The translations under genes and the position numbers were made by a program. Source: Bacteroidota bacterium (lineage in GTDB: Bacteria; Bacteroidota; Bacteroidia; Flavobacteriales; Weeksellaceae). From it: DNA of 64,000 bases. The stretch spans positions 25,580-89,579 of the forward strand of contig JAFDZI010000021.1 of assembly GCA_018266955.1 (NCBI GenBank). The letters are read 5' to 3'. Below, one piece after another: positions 48,377 to 56,316 of the stretch; positions within the stretch are counted from its first letter, which is position 1; each line of letters opens with the position of its first letter. The notes beneath the pieces are model-generated. The model was not told the origin of the DNA. It searched no databases and saw only the letters and a list, made by a program, of their open reading frames with translations.

Positions 48377-49804
48377 ATGAATTCCTACAAAAATCCACTC
48401 GAAGAACGCTATTCTAGTGAGGAAATGCTCTACAATTTTTCTCCGGACAATAAATTTAGAAACTGGAGAAAACTTTGGATTGCCCTTGCTGAAATCGAAA
48501 AAGATCTCGGTTTGGAAATTTCTGATGAGCAAATTGCCGAACTAAAAGAACAAGCAGAGAATATAGATTTTGCTAAAGCCGCAGAGTACGAAAAGAAGTT
48601 TCGTCACGATGTTATGGCGCATGTTCATGCCTATGGTGATGTGGCTCCTTTGGCAAAACCCATTATCCATTTGGGTGCTACTTCTGCTTTTGTAGGGGAT
48701 AATACCGACCTTATTCAGATGAGAGACGGATTACAAATCATCCGAAAACAATTGGTGAATGTGATTAAAAATCTTTCTGATTTTGCATTAAAATACAAAG
48801 ACTTGCCAACACTTGGCTTTACTCATTTCCAACCGGCACAGCTTACCACAGTTGGCAAAAGAGCTACGCTTTGGTTGCAATCTCTGTTGCTGGATTTCGA
48901 AGAGTTGGAGTTTTTCATCGAAACCCTTAGATTTCGTGGGGTAAAGGGAACCACAGGAACAGCCGCTAGCTTTTTGGAGCTTTTCAATGGTGATTATGCC
49001 AAAGTACAACATTTGGATAAAGAATTGTCCAAAAGATTTGGCTTCGAAAAAGTATTCGGTGTTTCCGGACAAACTTACGATAGAAAAATAGATGCTAAAG
49101 TCTTGGCTTTGCTCTCCAGTATAGCCCAATCGGCTCATAAATTTACCAACGACCTTCGTTTGTTGGCAAATTTGAAAGAGATAGAAGAACCATTTGAGAA
49201 AAATCAAATCGGATCCTCAGCGATGGCTTATAAGAGAAACCCAATGCGTTCTGAAAGAATTTCTGCATTGTCCAAATTTGTCATTTCTCTTCAAAATTCC
49301 TCAGCAATGGTAGCGGCAACACAATGGTTCGAAAGAACTTTGGACGACTCAGCCAACAAGAGATTGGCCATACCACAGTCATTCTTAGCAGTTGATGCAA
49401 TTTTGCTTATTTGGAATAATATCCTAAGCGGAATTGTTGTTTACGAAAACCGTATTCACAAACATATTATGGAAGAATTGCCATTTATGGCTACCGAATA
49501 CATCATTATGGAGGAGGTGAAAGCAGGTGGCGACCGTCAAGAAATTCACGAAACCATCAGAGTTCATTCCATGGAAGCTTCAAAGAAAGTAAAAATGGAG
49601 GGTAAGGACAACGACCTTATCGAAAGAATAATGAACGACTCCTCGTTAAAGTTTGATAAATCCAAACTAATGGAAGTTTTAGATCCTAAAAATTTCATCG
49701 GGTTTTCACCCATACAGACCGAGCAATTTATCAAAAACGAAATACAACCCATCTTGGATAAGTATTCCGAGTTAATCGGCTTGGAGTCTGACCTGAAAGT
49801 ATAA
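48377..49804 (+). CDS. purB: Adenylosuccinate lyase
   Basis: A 475-residue enzyme that makes fumarate and AICAR or AMP in purine synthesis. It has the N-terminal NPLEERYSSEEMLYNFSPDNKF (in part), HDVMAHVHAYGD near residue 77, THFQPAQLTTVGKRA near 150 with the catalytic histidine, and the fumarase-family signature SSAMAYKRNPMRSERI near 276. The length is typical for the Bacteroidota form. A terminator follows, then an inserted restriction-modification pair, then purL. Confidence 0.96.
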   Translation: MNSYKNPLEERYSSEEMLYNFSPDNKFRNWRKLWIALAEIEKDLGLEISDEQIAELKEQAENIDFAKAAEYEKKFRHDVMAHVHAYGDVAPLAKPIIHLGATSAFVGDNTDLIQMRDGLQIIRKQLVNVIKNLSDFALKYKDLPTLGFTHFQPAQLTTVGKRATLWLQSLLLDFEELEFFIETLRFRGVKGTTGTAASFLELFNGDYAKVQHLDKELSKRFGFEKVFGVSGQTYDRKIDAKVLALLSSIAQSAHKFTNDLRLLANLKEIEEPFEKNQIGSSAMAYKRNPMRSERISALSKFVISLQNSSAMVAATQWFERTLDDSANKRLAIPQSFLAVDAILLIWNNILSGIVVYENRIHKHIMEELPFMATEYIIMEEVKAGGDRQEIHETIRVHSMEASKKVKMEGKDNDLIERIMNDSSLKFDKSKLMEVLDPKNFIGFSPIQTEQFIKNEIQPILDKYSELIGLESDLKV

Positions 49805-49808
49805 AATC

Positions 49809-49829
49809 ATGCAGCTCTTTGGGCTGCAT
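49809..49829 (+). terminator. Terminator after purB
   Basis: ATGCAGC pairs with GCTGCAT around a 7-nt loop, followed by a T-rich tract. Confidence 0.75.
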
Positions 49830-49860
49830 ATTTTATTGCATTTTTTAAAGAAACAAATAA

Positions 49861-50643
49861 ATGATAGAAATCACACCAAAATATTTTAAAGAATATAGAG
49901 AAAAGTTAGGGTTTTCCAATCAAACAATAGTGAAGTCATTTTTTGGCGCAAAAGATATTATACCAACAGTTGATTTTAATTATTTAAATTTATTGAATGT
50001 TAGATTGTTTGAAATTATTACTTCGATAAACAATGTTGTTGGTGAAAGTATTAAATTGGATGATATTGTAGATTTTAAACAAGAGCAATTGACTCATGTT
50101 TTTGAAACATTAAAAGCCAATGGTATTTTAAATAAATTAAGCAATCAAGGTAGAAGACCCGAAGAAGTTTATTTTAACTGGATGAGAGGTTTTTTAATTT
50201 CTAAATTTTTTATCAAAGCCATCTGTGCTATTTTTGAAGTTAATGATACCCAAATTTTATTTGTTGGAGATGATGATTTTTCAAATATCGAAGCGTTTAA
50301 AAGAAGTCCAAAAGCCGATTTGGAAGTTTATTTAGGTGAAAACGAGAAAATTAGAATAGAAGTACAGTCAGGTTTTCAAGGAATTAATGATATTAAGCAA
50401 CATAAAGTTCTTGAAGCCAAAAAAATAATACAAGAGGAAGGATTAGCGACCTATGTTTTACATTTCGATCTATTTAATGGGCAAGTAGCAATAGTAAGGA
50501 TAGATACGATAGAATCTAATAATATGAATTGGATTACCAGACAACAAATGGAAGGACAAACAGTTTTTAATATCGATCAAAATTATTTTTGTTGGAAATT
50601 AACAGAAAACCCGCCAAAATTTTCTGAATTGGATTTTATTTAA
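49861..50643 (+). CDS. Probable type II restriction endonuclease
   Basis: A 260-residue protein encoded 2 bp before a DNA cytosine methyltransferase gene, the usual place for the cognate endonuclease. It has no recognisable named family. The best candidate active site is PKADLEVYLGENEKIRIEVQ near residues 151-170, an acidic residue then ExQ, as in divergent PD-(D/E)xK nucleases. The N-terminal half is helical (YFKEYREKLGFSNQTIVKSF) and may bind DNA. The gene and its partner look AT-richer than their neighbours, consistent with transfer. Assignment is mostly by context. Confidence 0.65.
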   Translation: MIEITPKYFKEYREKLGFSNQTIVKSFFGAKDIIPTVDFNYLNLLNVRLFEIITSINNVVGESIKLDDIVDFKQEQLTHVFETLKANGILNKLSNQGRRPEEVYFNWMRGFLISKFFIKAICAIFEVNDTQILFVGDDDFSNIEAFKRSPKADLEVYLGENEKIRIEVQSGFQGINDIKQHKVLEAKKIIQEEGLATYVLHFDLFNGQVAIVRIDTIESNNMNWITRQQMEGQTVFNIDQNYFCWKLTENPPKFSELDFI

Positions 50644-50645
50644 AT

Positions 50646-51767
50646 ATGGAAACACAAAAAAAATTTAAAGTTGTTGATTTATTTGCTGGTGTAGGTGGGT
50701 TGAGCTATGGCTTTGCCCATGATGATAGTTTCAAAATTATTGCAGCCAATGAAATATTACCCAATATGGCAAAGGCGTATGAATTAAATCATCCAGCAGT
50801 AAAAGTGTACTGTAAAGATATAGCCCAATTTGGTATTAAAGATTTAGAAAAAGATTTTAATATAAAAGAAAATGAAATTGATTTGGTTGTTGGTGGTCCC
50901 CCATGTCAAGCCTATTCAACTGTTGGCAAAAGATTAATAGACGATCCAAGAGGAAAATTGTTTCAAGAATATTTTCGAATATTAAAAGAATTAAATCCTA
51001 AAGTTTTTCTCTTCGAAAATGTAAAAGGATTAATTTCTATGAATAAAGGAGAGCTTTTTAAAACAATAATCTCATTATTTGAAACATTGAATTATAAAGT
51101 TTCTTTTAAGTTAATGAATGCAGCGGATTATGGTGTACCACAATTAAGAGAAAGAGTGATTATTATTGGAACTAAACTAAAATCTTCATTTTTATTTCCA
51201 GAGCCCACTCATTACAATCCTGAATTAGGTGAAAGTTTATTTAATGATTTGAAACCGTATTTAACATTGTCTGATGCTATTAGTGATTTGCCTTTTATAA
51301 AAAGTGGTGAGGAAAGTAAATTATATTCATCCGAACCTCAAAATGAATTTCAACTCATAATGAGAAAAAATGCTCCAGTTACTTTGTCGGATCATAATGC
51401 TCCGAATAATAATAGTAATATGGTGAAACTAATGGAAGCATTACCCGATGGCGGAACTCCATTGGATTTACCGGAAGAGTTAAGACCCAAAAGTGGTTTT
51501 GCAAATACCTATTGTAGATTATGGTGGAATAGACCCAGTACTACCATAACTAGAAATTTAAGCACTCCTTCATCTTCTAGATGTATTCATCCTATTGCAC
51601 CTAGACCTTTAACAACAAGAGAAGGAGCTAGAATACAATGTTTTCCAGACCATTATAAATTTTATGGTTCTAGAGGAGATAAAAATTTGCAAATTGGAAA
51701 TGCTGTTCCAACATTGTTATCCAATGCTTTGAAAGAATCATTGAAAACCCATTTAATTAATGGATAA
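50646..51767 (+). CDS. DNA (cytosine-5) methyltransferase
   Basis: A 373-residue C5 methyltransferase with motif I VVDLFAGVGGLSYGF near residue 9, motif IV VVGGPPCQAYSTVGKRL near 80 (catalytic cysteine in PPCQ), motif VI FLFENVKGL near 119, motif VIII region QLRERVIIIG near 166 and the late motifs QIGNAVP near 350. The variable region of about residues 230-320 should read the target site. It protects host DNA from the adjacent endonuclease. purL begins 21 bp after its stop, so purL may be transcribed through this cassette. Confidence 0.94.
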   Translation: METQKKFKVVDLFAGVGGLSYGFAHDDSFKIIAANEILPNMAKAYELNHPAVKVYCKDIAQFGIKDLEKDFNIKENEIDLVVGGPPCQAYSTVGKRLIDDPRGKLFQEYFRILKELNPKVFLFENVKGLISMNKGELFKTIISLFETLNYKVSFKLMNAADYGVPQLRERVIIIGTKLKSSFLFPEPTHYNPELGESLFNDLKPYLTLSDAISDLPFIKSGEESKLYSSEPQNEFQLIMRKNAPVTLSDHNAPNNNSNMVKLMEALPDGGTPLDLPEELRPKSGFANTYCRLWWNRPSTTITRNLSTPSSSRCIHPIAPRPLTTREGARIQCFPDHYKFYGSRGDKNLQIGNAVPTLLSNALKESLKTHLING

Positions 51768-51788
51768 ATCTTTATGTAAAAAGTAAAA

Positions 51789-54700
51789 ATGAATAAAAGA
51801 ATTTTTGTAGAAAAAAGAGGGATTTTCGATGTGGAAAGTCCAAAGGTTTTAAACGAAATAAAGAGTATTGTTCCCGAAGTACAATCCGTAAAAGTATATA
51901 ATATCTACGATGTATTCGGAATGGAATCCTCAGACTTTGATAAGGTTTTGCGCAATACTTTCGTAGATCCAGTGGTGGATATCGTACATTACGAAAATCC
52001 CGCACAAAGTTTATTTTTTGCCACCGAGTTTTTGCCGGGGCAATATGACCAAAGAGCCGATTCTGCCGAACAATGCATCGCTTTACTCACTGGAAAAGAC
52101 AAAATTACAGTTAGAAGTGGGAAATTATTTGAAATACAAGGAGTTAAAGAATCTGATTTGTTGGCGATTAAAGATTTATTAATCAACAAAGTAGAATCAC
52201 ATGAGAAGAATCTTTCTCAATTAGAAATTCCTGCCGAAGAGAAACCTAATCCAGTATTGGTTTATGAAGGGTTCAGCGATTATACTGAAGAGCAACTTCA
52301 AGATTTTTATCAAAAACACGGTTTTGCCTTTGGTTTGGATGATTTACAAATGATTCAGGATTATTTTAAATCCGAAAATAGAAACCCTACCGAAACCGAA
52401 CTCAAAGTTTTGGACACCTATTGGAGCGACCATTGTCGTCACACTACTTTTGAAACCGAGTTGAATGAAATTTCTTTCGAAGGTCAATTTCAAACGACTT
52501 TAGAAAAGATATTTAACGATTATTTAGAAAAACGAAAGTTTTTGGGCAGAGAAGCCAAACCGATTTCTCTGATGGATTTAGCCACTGTTTCGGCTCGTTA
52601 TTTTAAGAAAACCGGACAGCTGGAAAATATGGTGGTTTCTGATGAAATAAATGCCTGTACAATAGAAATTGAAGTAGAGTACGATGGTAAAAAGGAGCCT
52701 TGGTATCTGTTGTTTAAAAACGAAACGCACAATCATCCAACCGAAATAGAACCTTTCGGAGGTGCTTCAACATGTTTAGGTGGAGCGATTAGAGACCCTT
52801 TATCCGGAAGATCTTTTGTTTTTCAAGCGATGAGACTAACGGGTGCAGCGGATGTTTTGGAGCCTATTTCTAAAACGCTTACGGGTAAACTTCCACAAAG
52901 AACCATCACCAAACAAGCTGCCAACGGATATTCGTCCTATGGTAACCAAATTGGTTTGGCAACGACTCATGTATCCGAAATTTATGATGAAGGGTACAAA
53001 GCCAAAAGAATGGAAGTAGGTTTTGTTACCGGTGCCGTTCCTACGGATTGGGTTAGACGAGAAAAACCCGTAGCAGGAGATGTGGTCATCGTTTTTGGAG
53101 GTGCTACAGGAAGAGACGGAGTAGGTGGTGCCACTGGAAGCTCTAAAGAGCAAGATGAAACCTCTATTCATACGCTTTCTACAGAGGTGCAAAAAGGAAA
53201 TGCCGTAGAAGAAAGAAAAATTCAACGACTTTTTAGAAAGCCAGAAGTAACAAGACTTGTGAAAAAATCCAATGATTTTGGTGCAGGTGGCGTTTCAGTT
53301 GCCATTGGCGAAATTGCCGATTCTTTGGAAATAAATTTGGATGTTCTTCCTTTAAAATATGAAGGGTTAAATGGTACTGAACTGGCCATTTCCGAATCAC
53401 AAGAAAGAATGGCGGTGGTAGTAGATGCTAAGGATGCCAAGCAATTCATACAGCATTGCAAAGAAGAAAATATAGTAGCGGTAGAAATTGCCAAAGTTAC
53501 CGATAGTGGTAGAATGCAAATGTATTGGAATGGGCAAAAAATTGTCGATTTAAGTCGTGAATTTTTAGACACCAGTGGTTGTGCCAAAAAACAAACGGTT
53601 CAAGTGTCGCATTTGCAACCTGTTGTGGATGAAGAGATATCATTTAACGAAGACAATTTCTTTACTATTTTAAAAGATAAAAATGTAGCGTCCCAAAAAG
53701 GATTGGTAGAAATGTTTGATTCCACAGTGGGAGGAACTACAGTTCAACTTCCTTTTGGTGGGAAATATCAGCAAACAGAAGCCGAAGGCTCTGTGCAAAC
53801 CATTCCTGTGTTGCATGCCAAAACCGTTAAAACGGTTTCCTTTGCCAGTTGGGGATTTGATGCCGAAATATCCAAACAAAACTCCATGATTGGAGCCAGT
53901 ATGGCGGTGGTGGAATCAGTAGCGAAAATTGTTGCCATGGGAGGTAATTTCCGAAATATTCGTTTGAGTTTTCAAGAGTATTTTGAAAAACTGGGATCGC
54001 AACCCGAAAAGTGGGGCAAGCCTTTGGCATCGTTATTAGGAGCGTATGATGCGCAAATGCATTTTGAATTGGCCGCCATTGGTGGTAAAGATTCCATGAG
54101 TGGTACTTACCAAGACATTCATGTGCCACCAACGCTAATTTCTTTCGCTTGTGCCAATGGAAATCAGGATACCGTTGTTTCGCCGGAGTTTAAGAAAGCT
54201 GGAAATATTTTGTATCATTTCCATCATCAAGTACAAGAAAATGGTCTGCCAAATTACGATGATCTAGTTCAGATTTTCGACTATATTCATACAGAAATAA
54301 AGGCTGAGAAAATAGTTTCAGTAAAAACCATTAAAGATGGAGGCTTAGCAGTAGCATTGGCAAAGATGAGTTTTGGAAACCGTTTGGGAGCAAAAATTTC
54401 TGCTAATGAAAAAGATTTATTAAGTAAAAATATAGGTGGTTTTATTATTGAATCAACGGAAACATTGATGCATCCTTTGCTTAAAGTAATTGGTGAAGTT
54501 CAAAATACTGAAATACTGGAAATCAATAATTTAAAATTCAATATTGAAAAATTACTTGAAGTAAATACTGGGACATTTTCCAATTTATTCCCAACCCACG
54601 AACCTAAGAAATTGGTGGTTGAATTGGATGAAAAATTGAATGCAATTGACAAAAAAAATATCCAAATTATTTCGCATAAAATGGGTAGTCCAAAAGTTTT

Positions 54701-55478
54701 TGCTCCTATTTTTCCAGGAACCAATTGCGAGTTCGAGACCCAAAATGCTTTTAGAAAAGAAGGTGCTTTGGTAAGTTCGGCACCGTTGATTAATTTATCT
54801 CATCAGACTTTGGAAGAATCAATTGATTTTTGGGTGAGTAAAATAAAAGAATCTCAAATTTTGGTATTTTCTGGAGGATTTTCAGCAGGGGATGAACCCG
54901 ACGGATCGGCAAAATTTATTGTAAATGTTCTGAAAAACGATAAAATGAAAACTGCCGTTCACGAATTTTTACAAAAAGACGGAATGATTCTTGGGATTTG
55001 CAACGGTTTTCAGGCCTTGGTAAAATCTGGATTATTGCCTTATGGTGAAATTAAAGATTTAGACGAAAATTCTCCGACTTTGGCGCACAATGCCATCGGA
55101 AGACATATTTCCCAAATGGTGAATGTAAAAGTATTAAATGATGATTCACCTTGGTTAAAGGGAATGAAAGGAGAAGTGTACACCATCCCGATTTCTCATG
55201 GCGAAGGAAGATTTATGGCTTCAGAAGATGAGCTGACTCGTTTATACAAAAATGGTCAGATTGCCACCCAATATGTGGATTTTGATGGAAAAGTGGCTCA
55301 CGGAATGCCATTTAACCCCAATAATTCCTTGTTCGGAATTGAAGGTATTACCAGTGAGAGTGGTAAGATTTTTGGTAGAATGGGACATCCTGAACGATAC
55401 ACAGAAGGTTTGTTCAAGAATATTCCTGAGGCCAATTACCATAATATTTTCAAAAATGGTGTAGATTATTTTAAATAA
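51789..55478 (+). CDS. purL: Phosphoribosylformylglycinamidine synthase (large, single-chain)
   Basis: A 1229-residue FGAM synthase for the fourth step of purine synthesis. It has a short N-terminal domain, two AIR-synthase-like halves (SDHCRHTTFETEL near residue 213 and FKNETHNHPTEIEPFGGAST, in blocks, near 309; GGKDSMSGTYQ near 760) and a C-terminal class-I glutaminase with the catalytic cysteine in ILGICNGFQALVKSG near 1066 and histidine in SHGEGRF near 1138. This is the single-chain form of proteobacteria and Bacteroidota. It lies 21 bp after the inserted methyltransferase gene. Confidence 0.96.
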   Translation: MNKRIFVEKRGIFDVESPKVLNEIKSIVPEVQSVKVYNIYDVFGMESSDFDKVLRNTFVDPVVDIVHYENPAQSLFFATEFLPGQYDQRADSAEQCIALLTGKDKITVRSGKLFEIQGVKESDLLAIKDLLINKVESHEKNLSQLEIPAEEKPNPVLVYEGFSDYTEEQLQDFYQKHGFAFGLDDLQMIQDYFKSENRNPTETELKVLDTYWSDHCRHTTFETELNEISFEGQFQTTLEKIFNDYLEKRKFLGREAKPISLMDLATVSARYFKKTGQLENMVVSDEINACTIEIEVEYDGKKEPWYLLFKNETHNHPTEIEPFGGASTCLGGAIRDPLSGRSFVFQAMRLTGAADVLEPISKTLTGKLPQRTITKQAANGYSSYGNQIGLATTHVSEIYDEGYKAKRMEVGFVTGAVPTDWVRREKPVAGDVVIVFGGATGRDGVGGATGSSKEQDETSIHTLSTEVQKGNAVEERKIQRLFRKPEVTRLVKKSNDFGAGGVSVAIGEIADSLEINLDVLPLKYEGLNGTELAISESQERMAVVVDAKDAKQFIQHCKEENIVAVEIAKVTDSGRMQMYWNGQKIVDLSREFLDTSGCAKKQTVQVSHLQPVVDEEISFNEDNFFTILKDKNVASQKGLVEMFDSTVGGTTVQLPFGGKYQQTEAEGSVQTIPVLHAKTVKTVSFASWGFDAEISKQNSMIGASMAVVESVAKIVAMGGNFRNIRLSFQEYFEKLGSQPEKWGKPLASLLGAYDAQMHFELAAIGGKDSMSGTYQDIHVPPTLISFACANGNQDTVVSPEFKKAGNILYHFHHQVQENGLPNYDDLVQIFDYIHTEIKAEKIVSVKTIKDGGLAVALAKMSFGNRLGAKISANEKDLLSKNIGGFIIESTETLMHPLLKVIGEVQNTEILEINNLKFNIEKLLEVNTGTFSNLFPTHEPKKLVVELDEKLNAIDKKNIQIISHKMGSPKVFAPIFPGTNCEFETQNAFRKEGALVSSAPLINLSHQTLEESIDFWVSKIKESQILVFSGGFSAGDEPDGSAKFIVNVLKNDKMKTAVHEFLQKDGMILGICNGFQALVKSGLLPYGEIKDLDENSPTLAHNAIGRHISQMVNVKVLNDDSPWLKGMKGEVYTIPISHGEGRFMASEDELTRLYKNGQIATQYVDFDGKVAHGMPFNPNNSLFGIEGITSESGKIFGRMGHPERYTEGLFKNIPEANYHNIFKNGVDYFK

Positions 55479-55492
55479 CAAAATATATTAAG

Positions 55493-55531
55493 CTTGGTTT
55501 CCGAACATTAGTTTCGGGAACCAGTTTTTTT
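55493..55531 (+). terminator. Terminator after purL
   Basis: TTGGTTTCCGAA and TTTCGGGAACCA pair with minor mismatches, followed by seven T residues. Confidence 0.8.
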
Positions 55532-55563
55532 GGATAAAATCATCAGAAAAGGAACACTATATT

Positions 55564-56208
55564 TTGAAAGATTACTATTATTTTTTAGGTGTAAAACACA
55601 ATGCAACAGACGACGATATTAGGAAAGCCTACAGGAAGTTGTCGTTAAAATACCATCCGGATAAAAATGATAACGATCCGTTTTTTGAAGCTCGGTTTAG
55701 GGAAATTCAAGAAGCGTATGACTTATTGAGCAACCCTGAAAATAGAAGAATTTATGATGATAATTTTGGACACCATCAGCGCTTGTTCAGAAACGAACAA
55801 CCTCCCTATATCCGATCTTTTTCTTCCAGTAAAATTAGAGCCAGAAAAGGAGATATCATCCATCTCAATTGGCAAACTCATAATGCCGATCTGGTAAAAA
55901 TATTACCCTTTGGTTTGGAGAAAGCCTATGGAGAAAGGAGTTTTAAAATAACCGATTTCAAAGATGGGCAGTTTCATGTGGTTTTACAGGCAACCAATAC
56001 TTTGATAAACAAATCGGTAGTAAAGGGGATTACCATTGTGGAACTCTTGCATGGTGAGGAAGCCAATGAGGATGAGTCTCAGGTTTTTCAAGGTACCGAT
56101 CAGCCAACATTTACGAATTTTACCAAAAGAAATAATAGGAAAGTATTGTTTTGGGGTTTGGTTATAATTATGTTATTCACCTTTCTTAAAACATGTATTT
56201 CAGGATAG
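55564..56208 (+). CDS. J-domain protein with C-terminal membrane helix
   Basis: A 214-residue DnaJ-like protein. The J domain (about residues 1-65) starts KDYYYFLGVKHNATDDDIRKAYRKL and has the HPD motif in KYHPDKNDND near residue 37. A middle domain of unknown type follows (KGDIIHLNWQTHNADLV), and there is one C-terminal helix (VLFWGLVIIMLFTFLKTC). It would recruit Hsp70/DnaK to the membrane surface. The start is TTG, with AAAAGGA 8-14 bp upstream; no in-frame ATG precedes the J domain. Confidence 0.88.
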   Translation: MKDYYYFLGVKHNATDDDIRKAYRKLSLKYHPDKNDNDPFFEARFREIQEAYDLLSNPENRRIYDDNFGHHQRLFRNEQPPYIRSFSSSKIRARKGDIIHLNWQTHNADLVKILPFGLEKAYGERSFKITDFKDGQFHVVLQATNTLINKSVVKGITIVELLHGEEANEDESQVFQGTDQPTFTNFTKRNNRKVLFWGLVIIMLFTFLKTCISG

Positions 56209-56316
56209 AAAAGGGGTTAATTTTTTCAGTTTTAGTCTTCAAAATGGCATTGTCCATTTCACTTAAAAATCGTATTTTTACGCTTTCATTTTTTCGAATA
56301 AAATCTAATAAAAAAT

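Noticed and set aside
53222..53587. 121-codon minus-strand frame within purL
   Set aside because: It lies wholly inside a conserved enzyme gene and has no promoter, no ribosome-binding site and no family resemblance.
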